Below are positions 55,233 to 63,389 of a stretch of DNA of 64,000 nt, one piece after another. Under the pieces are notes generated by a model. That model was not told where the DNA came from. It saw only the letters and a list, made by a program, of their open reading frames with translations, and made no database searches. The stretch's first letter is position 1. Each line of letters opens with the position of its first letter. The translations under genes and the position numbers were made by a program. The DNA is from Polaromonas sp. (GTDB lineage: Bacteria; Pseudomonadota; Gammaproteobacteria; Burkholderiales; Burkholderiaceae_C). The stretch is from positions 1 through 64,000 of the forward strand of contig NZ_JAUYEY010000007.1 of the NCBI RefSeq assembly GCF_030689685.1, read 5' to 3'.

Positions 55233-56354
55233 CTAGCGCCTGGGAAGGTCGATGGAAAACACGCAGCCTGAACCCGGCAGATCGCGAACCGTCAGAACAC
55301 CCTTGTTGGCCTCAACGCTGCGCCGGCAAATAGACAAGCCGAGTCCGACACCGGATTTGTCGGCACCGTTTTGTTTGAACGGCAAAAACAGGTCTTCCGG
55401 ATTGCCTGGCGGCAGACCGCCGCAATGATCCTGCACATCCAGGCGGATGCGGTCACCCACGATGTGTACGCTTAGTGACACGCGTGTGCCATGTCCGGTG
55501 AACTTGAAGGCGTTTTGCAGCAGGTTGCCGAGGGCCGAGGACAGCAATCCCTCGTCCACTTCGACAAACAGTTGGGGGTCTATCTCTGCCACGGACAGTT
55601 CGCAACCGCGGGATTGGGCTTCCAGCGCTGCGGTCGATTGAATGCCGGCAATGAAGTCGGCCAGATTGATGCGCCGGGAACGAGACGGCAGCCCTGCAGC
55701 CATTCGCACGTCAGCCAGTGAGTGATCAACAATGCTTTTCAGACTCTGCAGGCTGCGATCCAGCACACCGCCGGTTGCCCCGTTGAAGCCCACTGCACCC
55801 AATTTGATATAGCTGACGGCGAGCATCGCGGTATTGATGTGGTTGCGCAGTTCATGGGCGACAAAGCCCAGGCGCTGGTTCAGTGCCTGGCTCTCCCTGT
55901 CGTCGCTGATCATTTTTCGCTGGTGCGAGAACTCAGTCACGGCATCGGCAATGCCGTTGTCCAGGCAGCGGTTGAGCGTGCGGAATTCTTCGGTCTCAAT
56001 CGTGGCATCGAGTTCAGAGGCCAGGTCGGTGATGGCCTGGCACAAATCGCCATAGTCATGAACCACCTGCTCAACCGTGAAGCCGTGCAGGGACAATTCC
56101 CGCCCGTGCTGTGTTGCCGCTTCGCCCAACTCGGAAAACTGTGAGGGACCGCCCGCAGCGCCTGACACAGCCATGCCTTGTTGCGAAGAGGCCGTTTGTT
56201 CAATCTTCAGGGTCTTGATCAACTGGTCCAGAAAGAGTGGTATTCCGAACTCGAGTTCTTTGTGATCGGGTTGTGGGACAAACCTTCTGGCGCTCTTTGA
56301 TTTGCAGCGATCAATCAGCGATGTGCGGTGAAGGGAAAGAAATTCGTGGAGCAT
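55233..56354 (-). CDS. Soluble sensor histidine kinase
   Basis: A 373-residue cytoplasmic kinase with no membrane segment. A helical N-terminal sensory region (about 1-150, resembling RsbRD-type globin-like N-domains) leads to HisKA with phospho-acceptor His167 in GFVAHELRNHIN. The HATPase has the N-box SALGNLLQNAFKFT, the G1-like QDHCGGLPPGNPEDLF and the G2 GVGLGLSICRRSVE. No response regulator lies next to it. It is isolated between the tRNAs and the truncated GST gene. Confidence 0.88.
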   Translation of the reverse strand: MLHEFLSLHRTSLIDRCKSKSARRFVPQPDHKELEFGIPLFLDQLIKTLKIEQTASSQQGMAVSGAAGGPSQFSELGEAATQHGRELSLHGFTVEQVVHDYGDLCQAITDLASELDATIETEEFRTLNRCLDNGIADAVTEFSHQRKMISDDRESQALNQRLGFVAHELRNHINTAMLAVSYIKLGAVGFNGATGGVLDRSLQSLKSIVDHSLADVRMAAGLPSRSRRINLADFIAGIQSTAALEAQSRGCELSVAEIDPQLFVEVDEGLLSSALGNLLQNAFKFTGHGTRVSLSVHIVGDRIRLDVQDHCGGLPPGNPEDLFLPFKQNGADKSGVGLGLSICRRSVEANKGVLTVRDLPGSGCVFSIDLPRR

Positions 56355-56455
56355 CCTTCAGCCTATCCCCATTTCGCCGGCCCGACTGTGCGGCAGCGCA
56401 CAATCGGGATGACGGCCCTGAAAAGAGGCGGAAAATACCGGGGGTTGCCGGAAAA

Positions 56456-56611
56456 TCAGTGCTTCTCGTATTGCGTCTTGCCAAACAGCACCTCACGTGC
56501 CTTGTCATCGGTAATGGGACGCCTTAAATCCGCCAACACCTGGACGCCACGCTGCACCGCTGGCCGCGCGGCGATCCCGTTCGGCGTGGGCCATGAATAA
56601 ACTGTAAGCAT
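56456..56611 (-). pseudogene. Glutathione S-transferase gene reduced by internal deletion
   Basis: The 51-codon frame starts MLTVYSWPTPNG, the N-terminus of GSTs of the YfcG/YghU-like type, and jumps directly to IAARPAVQRGVQVLADLRRP and a tail ending in GKTQYEKH, the C-terminus of the same kind of protein. About 150 or more residues between them are missing while the frame is preserved. ATG at 56611 and TGA at 56456 are intact. The product cannot hold a complete thioredoxin domain or a helical domain. The surrounding 313-base gap is otherwise empty. Confidence 0.75.
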
Positions 56612-56667
56612 GAATACGACCTTTGGATTTATGATGACTGCAGGACTGTAAAAGAAATGCCCGAATC

Positions 56668-57348
56668 ATGTTTGAGCGCCTGAAGAGAGTCTTTGCACCG
56701 AGCGCTGCGCCCCCTGAGATGGTGCGCGCCGACGCGGTGTCAGAGTGGGCTGGCACGCATGGATTCAGCTACTCTAGTCAGGGAAAAGACCAGGGCTGGG
56801 TGCTCAGCGGGAAAATCCGGGGCAAACCCTGGAAGCTCGAAAGCGGCGCTTCCGCGCGCGACTACATCCGCGGTGAAGAGTTGCGTGCCCGGGCTGAGCT
56901 TGGCGTCGATGGCGACATGTCGGTGCTGATCATGAGCCGCCCGCTCAAGGAGACGCTGGAAAAGCGGGCCTACGCGATTTACACCGACACACTGCAAACC
57001 ACCGCCGACCCCAGCCTGCCGGAAGAAATGCGCTGGCTGGCCATGTATGAAGAGTTTGGCTGGAGCAGTCTGGTACCGGATTTCTGGGAGCGCTACACGG
57101 TGTTGGCTGATCAGCGCGACCACGCGCTGGCCTGGATAGACAGCAACCTGGCAGAGTTGCTGCTGCACTGGCCGCAACCGGGGGTTAGTGCACAAACGCC
57201 GTTCATCCTCATGTTGCTGCGCGGAAAGGCTTACCTGCGCATGCAGTACAGCCCAGGCGATATTGCCACCCTGCAGCATGCTGCGGTGATTTTCACCAGT
57301 GCCTGCGAAGCTGCGCTGGTTGGCGCCAAGCCTGATATTTCACTTTGA
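56668..57348 (+). CDS. Conserved hypothetical protein
   Basis: A 226-residue soluble protein I do not recognise. It has an N-terminal mixed alpha/beta part (about 1-95; MFERLKRVFAPSAAPPEM, SYSSQGKDQGWVLSGKIRGKPW), a linker and a helical C-terminal half with several Trp (MRWLAMYEEFGWSSLVPDFWERY). No signal peptide or membrane segment is visible. It is isolated; the preceding gene is the GST remnant on the opposite strand, and the following gap contains a family A element. Composition is like the neighbours. Confidence 0.65.
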   Translation: MFERLKRVFAPSAAPPEMVRADAVSEWAGTHGFSYSSQGKDQGWVLSGKIRGKPWKLESGASARDYIRGEELRARAELGVDGDMSVLIMSRPLKETLEKRAYAIYTDTLQTTADPSLPEEMRWLAMYEEFGWSSLVPDFWERYTVLADQRDHALAWIDSNLAELLLHWPQPGVSAQTPFILMLLRGKAYLRMQYSPGDIATLQHAAVIFTSACEAALVGAKPDISL

Positions 57349-57390
57349 TCCGGGTCGGTCTACCCTGTGTCAGGAAACCACGGGTAATTT

Positions 57391-57452
57391 CTAATAAAAA
57401 ATGGCGCCAGCCCTTCAGGGACGGGCGCCAACAGCTATAAAAGTTATAGCGA
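57391..57452 (-). repeat. Dispersed palindromic element (family A), copy 9, full length
   Basis: Minus strand: GCTATAACTTTTATAGCTGT, TGGCGCCC-N8-GGGCTGGCGCCA and TTTTTTATTAG. Both halves are present. The TGGCGCC/GGCGCCA part forms a hairpin. It lies between a plus-strand gene and a minus-strand gene that converge. Confidence 0.7.
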
Positions 57453-57460
57453 ATTGAGGT

Positions 57461-58720
57461 TTAGCTGCCGCGCGTGATCGGCATCTCGACCTCGCCCGGC
57501 AGGCTCAGATGTTTCGCCAGCTCCAGCTTGGCCAGTGAGGCGCGGTGCACTTCGTCCGGGCCATCGGCCAGGCGCAGGGTGCGTTGGTGCGCATAGGCAT
57601 AAGCCAACGGGAAGTCGTCCGATACACCACCGCCGCCATGCGCCTGGATCGCCCAGTCGATGATCTGGCAGGCCATGTTGGGCGCCACCACCTTGATCAT
57701 CGCGATCTCTGCCTTGGCGACCTTGTTGCCCACGGTGTCCATCATGTAGGCGGCTTTCAGCGTCAGCAAGCGGGCCTGGTCGATCATGCAGCGGGCGTCG
57801 GCAATGCGTTCGTGCCAGACCGACTGGCGCGCCACCGGCTTGCCGAAAGCCACGCGGCTGTTCAGGCGTTTGCACATCAGCTCGAGCGCGCGCTCGGCAA
57901 TGCCGATGCTGCGCATGCAGTGGTGGATGCGTCCGGGGCCAAGGCGGCCTTGCGCGATTTCAAAACCACGGCCTTCGCCAAGCAGCAGGTTTCCCACCGG
58001 CACCCGCACATTGGCCAGCCGCACTTCCATGTGGCCGTGCGGCGCGTCGTCGTAGCCGAACACACTCAGAGGGCGGATCACGGTGATGCCAGGCGCATTG
58101 GCCGGCACCAGAATCATGGACTGCTGCTCATGGCGACCGGCGTCGGGGTTGGTCTTGCCCATCACGATGTAGATCGCACAGCGTGGATCGCCCGCGCCGG
58201 ACGACCACCATTTCAGGCCGTTGATCACGTAGTCGTCGCCGTCACGCTCGATGCGGCATTGGATGTTGGTCGCGTCCGAGGAGGCCACTTCGGGCTCGGT
58301 CATCAGAAAGGCCGAGCGGATCTCGCCCTTGAGCAGGGGTTCGAGCCAGCGGTCCTTGTTGGCTTCAGAACCGTAACGCGCAATGGTTTCCATGTTGCCG
58401 GTGTCGGGCGCCGAGCAGTTGAAAATCTCGGGTGCAAAAGGCACACGCCCCATGATCTCGCAGAGCGGCGCGTATTCCAGGTTGGACAGGCCCTCCGGTG
58501 CACGCGGGGAGTGCGGCAAAAACAGGTTCCACAGCTCGGCGGCTCTGGCCTTGGGCTTGAGCTCTTCAATGAGGGTGGTCGGAATCCAGGCATTGCCCTT
58601 GGCGCGGTTCTCGGCGATTTCGCGGAAGAAACGCGCCTCGTTCGGGTAAACATGCTGGTCCATGAAGGCCAGCAGGCGGGCCTGCATGTCCTGGACCTTG
58701 GGGGTGTAGTTGAAATCCAT
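57461..58720 (-). CDS. Acyl-CoA dehydrogenase of the ACAD10/11-like group
   Basis: A 419-residue acyl-CoA dehydrogenase. FAD-binding [17 protein letters not shown] (about 150-166) and [11 protein letters not shown] are typical of the ACAD10/11-like bacterial group, as are [24 protein letters not shown] and the C-terminal [13 protein letters not shown] 58720 gives [16 protein letters not shown]. Homologues in animals and in some bacteria act with an APH-like kinase: the kinase phosphorylates the 4-hydroxy group of hydroxyacyl-CoA and the dehydrogenase domain eliminates phosphate. The kinase gene lies directly upstream here, so this role is likely but inferred. Confidence 0.9.
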   Translation of the reverse strand: MDFNYTPKVQDMQARLLAFMDQHVYPNEARFFREIAENRAKGNAWIPTTLIEELKPKARAAELWNLFLPHSPRAPEGLSNLEYAPLCEIMGRVPFAPEIFNCSAPDTGNMETIARYGSEANKDRWLEPLLKGEIRSAFLMTEPEVASSDATNIQCRIERDGDDYVINGLKWWSSGAGDPRCAIYIVMGKTNPDAGRHEQQSMILVPANAPGITVIRPLSVFGYDDAPHGHMEVRLANVRVPVGNLLLGEGRGFEIAQGRLGPGRIHHCMRSIGIAERALELMCKRLNSRVAFGKPVARQSVWHERIADARCMIDQARLLTLKAAYMMDTVGNKVAKAEIAMIKVVAPNMACQIIDWAIQAHGGGGVSDDFPLAYAYAHQRTLRLADGPDEVHRASLAKLELAKHLSLPGEVEMPITRGS

Positions 58721-58761
58721 GGTTATCTCCTGAAGTGGCGTCGTCGTGATAGGGAAGAGCT

Positions 58762-59862
58762 TCAAGTGCTCTGTGATTGGCTCTTCTGTGCAAAGTCCCA
58801 GGCCATGCGCGCCAGTGCCGGTGCGCCTTTGGCCGAAGCAACGGCCTGGGCACTGGCGGCGGTGCCGGCCTCGACGCGTTTGGCGATGCCCTGCAAAATC
58901 GCGGCGAGGCGGAACAGGTTGTAGGCGAGGTAAAAATTCCAATCGGCCTTGACCAGCGCGGGGCTGGCAAAACCGGTGCGTTCGCAGTACAGACGGATGT
59001 ACTCGGCTTCCGTCGGAATGCCCAGGCTGACGACGTCCAGGCCGCCGATGCCGCGGAAAGCGCCCGGCGGAATGTGCCAGGCCATGCAGTGGTAGCTGAA
59101 GTCGGCCAGCGGGTGGCCGAGGGTGGACAGTTCCCAGTCGAGCACCGCCAGCACGCGTGGTTCGGTCGGGTGGAACATCAGGTTATCGAGCCGGAAGTCG
59201 CCATGCACGATGGAGACCATGGCCCCATCCCGCGCGCTGGCCGGAATGTTGGCTGGCAACCAGGCCATCAGCTGGTCCATCTCGGGGATGGGTTCGGTGA
59301 TGGAGGCGGTGTACTGCTTGCTCCAGCGGCCGATCTGGCGCTCAAAGTAATTGCCGGGCTTGCCGTAGTCGGCCAGCCCGCGTTCGGCAAACTTCACCTT
59401 GTGCAGAGCGGCGATCACGCGGTTCATCTCGGTGTAGATCTCGGCGCGCTCAGTATTTGTCATACCGGGCAGCGACTGGTCCCACAAAACGCGGCCCTCG
59501 ACAAATTCCATCACGTAAAAGGCGCGGCCGATCACGGCCTCGTCCTCGCACAGGCAGTACATTTTTGCCACCGGCACGTCGGTGTCCTGCAGGCCGCTCA
59601 TGACCTTGAATTCGCGCTCGACCGCATGTGCCGAGGGCAGCAGTTTGGCCACCGGGCCGGGTTTGGCGCGCATCACGTAGGCGCGTGCCGGGGTGATCAG
59701 CTTGTAGGTCGGGTTCGACTGGCCACCCTTGAAGATTTCGGCGCTCAGCGGACCTTCAAAGCCGTCGAGGTTTTTATCGAGGTAAGCGCTGAGCGCGGCG
59801 ATATCAAAGGCATGTTGGCCCGAGACCTCGCGCGTGCCCAGGAAATGGTCGAAGTTGCCCAT
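58762..59862 (-). CDS. APH/ACAD10-like phosphotransferase
   Basis: A 366-residue kinase-fold protein of the aminoglycoside phosphotransferase (APH) type. The nucleotide-binding N-lobe shows [12 protein letters not shown] and YVMRAKP. The catalytic loop is [12 protein letters not shown] and the metal-binding motif [16 protein letters not shown]. The same domain forms the N-terminus of ACAD10/11, where it phosphorylates 4-hydroxyacyl-CoA. It lies 41 bases before the acyl-CoA dehydrogenase gene and three bases after the Crp/Fnr-like gene. An aminoglycoside-resistance role is unlikely given this context. Confidence 0.9.
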   Translation of the reverse strand: MGNFDHFLGTREVSGQHAFDIAALSAYLDKNLDGFEGPLSAEIFKGGQSNPTYKLITPARAYVMRAKPGPVAKLLPSAHAVEREFKVMSGLQDTDVPVAKMYCLCEDEAVIGRAFYVMEFVEGRVLWDQSLPGMTNTERAEIYTEMNRVIAALHKVKFAERGLADYGKPGNYFERQIGRWSKQYTASITEPIPEMDQLMAWLPANIPASARDGAMVSIVHGDFRLDNLMFHPTEPRVLAVLDWELSTLGHPLADFSYHCMAWHIPPGAFRGIGGLDVVSLGIPTEAEYIRLYCERTGFASPALVKADWNFYLAYNLFRLAAILQGIAKRVEAGTAASAQAVASAKGAPALARMAWDFAQKSQSQST

Positions 59863-59865
59863 GCT

Positions 59866-60591
59866 TTATCTTTCCAGATCGGCTTCAGAAATACGCAGCA
59901 AGGCTTCGCGGTTGCGCACCACCAAACCGCCGGGCTCGATGCGGATCGCATCCTCGCGCTCCATGGCCTTGAGCTCCTGGTTCACGCGCTGGCGCGAGGC
60001 ACCCAGCAGTTGTGCCAGCTCTTCCTGCGCCAGTTGCAGGCCAATGCGCACCTCGCGTCCGTCGCTGAGGCTGCTGACGCCGTAACTGCGCACCAGGTGC
60101 AGCAGCTGTTTGGCCAGCCGCGCGCGCAGGGGCAGGGTGTTCAGGTCTTCCACCAAGCCGTAAAGCTGGCGGATGCGGCGCGCATGCAGGCGCAGCATCG
60201 CTTCGTACAGCTCCACATGCGTCGCCAGGATTTTTTTGAAATCGGCTTTGGCCACGCACAGGATGGTGGTTTCGCCATGCGCATAGGCGTCGTGGGTGCG
60301 CCGGTCGCCGTCGAAGATCGCCACATCGCCGAACCAGATACCCGGCTCCACATAGGTCAGGGTGATCTGCTTGCCCGAGATCGAGGTCGAACTCACGCGC
60401 ACCGCACCTTTGGCGCAGGCAATCCATTGTTCCGGCGGGTCGCCGCGGGCGGCGATCAGTTCGGCATCCTTGAATCGTTGGACGTAAGCGCATCGAAGTA
60501 TGTCGTGCCTGAGTGAGGGGGAGAGAGATGAAAACCAACGGCCACCGTTGATGGCTTCTCGTTCGTCTATCGTAAGAATGGGATCGTCCAT
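59866..60591 (-). CDS. Crp/Fnr-family transcriptional regulator
   Basis: A 241-residue regulator. The N-terminal cyclic-nucleotide-binding fold spans about 20-145 (IAARGDPPEQWIACAKGAVRVSS, GIWFGDVAIFDGDRR). The typical cAMP-contacting Arg-Ser-pair segment is altered, and no Fnr-type Cys cluster is present. The winged HTH is at about 175-235 (LAQEELAQLLGASRQRVNQELKAMEREDAI). It is the first gene of a three-gene operon and probably controls it. The effector is unknown. Confidence 0.9.
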   Translation of the reverse strand: MDDPILTIDEREAINGGRWFSSLSPSLRHDILRCAYVQRFKDAELIAARGDPPEQWIACAKGAVRVSSTSISGKQITLTYVEPGIWFGDVAIFDGDRRTHDAYAHGETTILCVAKADFKKILATHVELYEAMLRLHARRIRQLYGLVEDLNTLPLRARLAKQLLHLVRSYGVSSLSDGREVRIGLQLAQEELAQLLGASRQRVNQELKAMEREDAIRIEPGGLVVRNREALLRISEADLER

Positions 60592-60699
60592 GGCCTGTCT
60601 TTTGGGTGACTCACAAGGCTTCTATTGTCGCGCCAGCGACGACGTTGGTGACGCCCACCTGTCGCCTCGGTGTCCGTGCAGCCACGTGCTGCCGGCTGC
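60592..60699. other. Short gap upstream of the Crp/Fnr operon
   Basis: Contains a GTCGC-GCCA-GCGAC mini-dyad (about 60629-60642). No clear promoter boxes were recognised; the region probably carries the promoter of the Crp/Fnr-kinase-dehydrogenase operon. Confidence 0.35.
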
Positions 60700-61479
60700 T
60701 CAGTCGTAACGGGGCGTGCGTTTTTCAAGGAAGGCCGAGATGCCTTCGCCGCCGTTGGGCTGGTGCAGATTGCGCACGAAGTGCGCACGCTCGGCGTCCA
60801 TCTGCTGGCCCAGGGTGCTGCCTGAGGCGTCGTTGATCAGTTCCTTGATGCTCGCCAGTGCATTGGGCGCACGGGTGTTGAGTGTGTCCGCCAGCTTAAG
60901 GGCTTCGCTCAGTGCATCGCCGGGGGTCACACAACGGTTGACCAGCCCGAGCGCCTGTAGCCGCTGCGCACTGATACGCTCCCCACACATCAGCAATTCG
61001 GTCACCGCCTGGCGCGGCAGGGCGCGGCTCAATGCCCAACTGCCGCCACCATCTGGCGACAGCGCGACGCTGCTGTAAGCCATGACAAACACGGCGTTGT
61101 CGGCAGCAACCACGAAGTCGCAGGCCAGTGCCAGTGAAAACCCGGCACCCGCCGCCGCGCCCTCAACAGCCGCGATGACCGGCTTGGGAAAGGTGCGTAT
61201 CGAATCGATCCAGCTATGCAGGCCGTTAATGCTTTGCGCCTGCACCTCCTGCGGCTGCTCACGGTTGGCCAGCAGGCGCTGCAGGTTACCGCCCGCGCAG
61301 AAGGTGCTGCCTTCGCCGGTGATCACCACGCTGCGGATCTCCGGGTTGTTTTCGGCAGCGTTGAGCGCCTCGACACCGGCGGCGTAAATCTCCGGGCTCA
61401 AGGCATTGCGGACGTCCGGGTTGCTCAGGGTCAGCACCAGCGTGGCGCCGTCGCTGGTGCTTTTGAGTGCGCCTGCCAT
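60700..61479 (-). CDS. Crotonase-family enoyl-CoA hydratase/isomerase (PaaG-like)
   Basis: A 259-residue crotonase. The two oxyanion segments are GSTFCAGGNLQ and AVEGAAAGAGFSLALACD. Of the two hydratase Glu positions, the second is replaced by Asp in VALSPDGGGSWALSRAL, the pattern of PaaG-type isomerases and related enzymes rather than of classical hydratases. So a double-bond isomerase or ring-enol-CoA role is possible. ATG 61479 gives MAGALKSTSDGATLVLTL. It follows the 3-hydroxyacyl-CoA dehydrogenase gene with a family B element in the 162-base gap. Confidence 0.88.
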   Translation of the reverse strand: MAGALKSTSDGATLVLTLSNPDVRNALSPEIYAAGVEALNAAENNPEIRSVVITGEGSTFCAGGNLQRLLANREQPQEVQAQSINGLHSWIDSIRTFPKPVIAAVEGAAAGAGFSLALACDFVVAADNAVFVMAYSSVALSPDGGGSWALSRALPRQAVTELLMCGERISAQRLQALGLVNRCVTPGDALSEALKLADTLNTRAPNALASIKELINDASGSTLGQQMDAERAHFVRNLHQPNGGEGISAFLEKRTPRYD

Positions 61480-61585
61480 GTTAGTTGTTCCAATCCAGCG
61501 AAATGGGGAGGGCGTGCGGAACTCGGCCCTTTGCACAGTGCCTTGCAAGCAGGGGCCGTGGATCCAGCTTCGCCGGTCCACAGGC

Positions 61586-61641
61586 GCCGCCCCCTTGAGG
61601 GGGGAAGGTGCTACACGCAGTGAGCATCCGACGGGGGGGAG
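61586..61641. repeat. Stop-codon-abutting 3' element (family B), copy 5, after the 3-hydroxyacyl-CoA dehydrogenase
   Basis: In the gene direction it begins next to the TGA with CTCCCCCCCGTCGG, then GCTCACTGCGTGTAGCACCT, and ends CCCCCCTCAAGGGGGCGG. Confidence 0.8.
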
Positions 61642-63162
61642 TCATGGTTCTTGGTGCATCAGGCTCAGGCCGATGGCGCCGCGCCGGCGCAGCCACGGGG
61701 AAGGGCGGTAACGCGGGTCGCCGTAGACCGTTTGCATGTTGAACAGCACTTCCAGGATGTTGGTCGGACCGTAGCGGTCGCCCATGGCCAGCGGCCCCAG
61801 TGGATAACCGAGGCCGAGCGTGACTGCGGTTTCCAGGTCTTTGGGGGTGCAGATGCCCTGTTGGCAGATGTCACTGGCGATGTTGACGATGGTGGCCACC
61901 ACACGCTGTGTCACGAAGCCGCCGCTGTCGCGGATCACGCTGACGGCCTTGCCATCAAGCGCAAACAGGGCGTGCGCGGCATCGCGCATGTCGCTGCGGG
62001 TGGCAGGGTTGGTGGCCAGCACGCGGCGCTTGGTAGCCGCATCGTCGATCAGCATGTCGATGCCTATGGTTCTGGCGGGGTCCAGCCGCTCGACCACCGC
62101 CACCGTGGTGATGTCAAAGCCCAGTGGCGCCACCAGCACCAGCGCGTTCATTGAGGGCGAGGCACCGGTTTCGATGTTCGCGCCCAGGTTCTTCAGCAAC
62201 TGCAGCAACTCCGAACGGCGTGCGGCGCGCGGCGAGACCCAGGCCGGTGGCATCTCGGCGACGGTCGGGGCCGGTGGTTCAGGCGCGAGCTGGGCGGCGC
62301 CGTCCTGGTAGCGGTAAAAACCTTCACCGGTTTTGCGGCCCAGCATGCCGCCGGCCAGGCGCTGCGCGGTGATCACACTGGGGCGGTAACGCGGCTCGTC
62401 GTAATACTGCTGGTAGACCGACTCCATGACCGGGTGTGACACATCCAGCGCGGTCAGATCCATCAGCTCGAACGGGCCGAGCTTGAAGCCGGCCTGGTCC
62501 TTGAGGATGCGGTCTATGGTGGCGAAATCGGCAATGCCTTCGCTGACCACGCGCAAGGCCTCTGTGCCATAGCCGCGCCCGGCGTGGTTGACGATGAAGC
62601 CGGGCGTGTCCTGGGCCTGCACCGGCGTGTGCCCCATTTGGCGCGCGTACGCGGCAAGGCCCTCACAGGTGGCTGCGCTCGTCTTCAGCCCGGCAATCAC
62701 CTCTACCACCTTCATGAGCGGCACGGGGTTGAAAAAATGATAGCCGGCAAAGCGGTCAGGGTGCTTCAATCCGGCGGCAATAGCCGTGACGGACAGCGAA
62801 GATGTGTTGGTGGCCAAAACGGCTTGCGGAGAAATAACATTTTCCAACGATAAAAACAGTGATTTTTTTACATCCAAATGTTCTACAACGGCCTCGACCA
62901 CCAGATCGCAATCGGACAGGGCCTCCAGTCCGGCGGCCGGCAGCAGACGGGCCTTGTAGGTGGTCGCCAATGCGGGGTCCAGACGGCCTTTGTCAACCAG
63001 CTTGTCCCACTGGATGAGCAGCGCGTCGCGCGCCTGGCCGGCGGCCTCGGTTTGTGCATCAAACAACCTGACCAGGCTGCCTGCTTGCGCTGCCAGTTGG
63101 GCGATGCCTCGGCCCATGGCGCCAGTGCCAACAATGCCTACAGTTTTATAGAGTGGGTTCAT
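61642..63162 (-). CDS. 3-Hydroxyacyl-CoA dehydrogenase (PaaH-like, double C-terminal domain)
   Basis: A 506-residue NAD-dependent 3-hydroxyacyl-CoA dehydrogenase of the long PaaH/PaaC type. NAD-binding GIVGTGAMGRGIAQLAAQAG is at residues 9-28, followed by VVEAVVEHLDVKK, ATNTSSLSVT, GYHFFNPVPLMKVVEV and TPGFIVNHAGRGYG. A second, partly duplicated C-terminal domain ends the protein (SGGFVTQRVVATIVNIASDI). It oxidises 3-hydroxyadipyl-CoA-like or fatty 3-hydroxyacyl-CoA and works with the crotonase just downstream. With box-pathway products (3-hydroxyadipyl-CoA) in the same region it may serve benzoate degradation; inference. Confidence 0.92.
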   Translation of the reverse strand: MNPLYKTVGIVGTGAMGRGIAQLAAQAGSLVRLFDAQTEAAGQARDALLIQWDKLVDKGRLDPALATTYKARLLPAAGLEALSDCDLVVEAVVEHLDVKKSLFLSLENVISPQAVLATNTSSLSVTAIAAGLKHPDRFAGYHFFNPVPLMKVVEVIAGLKTSAATCEGLAAYARQMGHTPVQAQDTPGFIVNHAGRGYGTEALRVVSEGIADFATIDRILKDQAGFKLGPFELMDLTALDVSHPVMESVYQQYYDEPRYRPSVITAQRLAGGMLGRKTGEGFYRYQDGAAQLAPEPPAPTVAEMPPAWVSPRAARRSELLQLLKNLGANIETGASPSMNALVLVAPLGFDITTVAVVERLDPARTIGIDMLIDDAATKRRVLATNPATRSDMRDAAHALFALDGKAVSVIRDSGGFVTQRVVATIVNIASDICQQGICTPKDLETAVTLGLGYPLGPLAMGDRYGPTNILEVLFNMQTVYGDPRYRPSPWLRRRGAIGLSLMHQEP

Positions 63163-63389
63163 GGAAAAGTATTATCACGCAGCACTAGAGGGGGCTTGCG
63201 GGCGAAATCTCAGTGCATTTTTACCCTGAGATATAGTTTTGCCGCATCCCTGCAAGGGGTAAACTTGTTCGACAGGCGTTACGGCTCCTTACAGTTGGCG
63301 GTGGTCCCTGGTATTTTCATGAAACGCTCGGTCCATTATTTCAGGCCTGTCTGGTTTGAAGTCCGTGCACCCTGTCTGCGCGTTCTTTT
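63163..63389. other. 227-bp divergent intergenic region
   Basis: Nothing definite: it must contain the promoters of the minus-strand dehydrogenase and the plus-strand FimV-like gene. No strong dyad or terminator was found. Confidence 0.3.

Noticed and set aside
58762-59862. Aminoglycoside resistance gene
   Set aside because: The APH fold is shared, but the gene matches the ACAD10-like kinase group and sits in an acyl-CoA operon.
57545-60516. Plus-strand ORFs of 459 and 579 codons opposite the kinase and dehydrogenase genes
   Set aside because: Antisense to well-recognised enzymes; composition is His/Val/Gln-rich without motifs.
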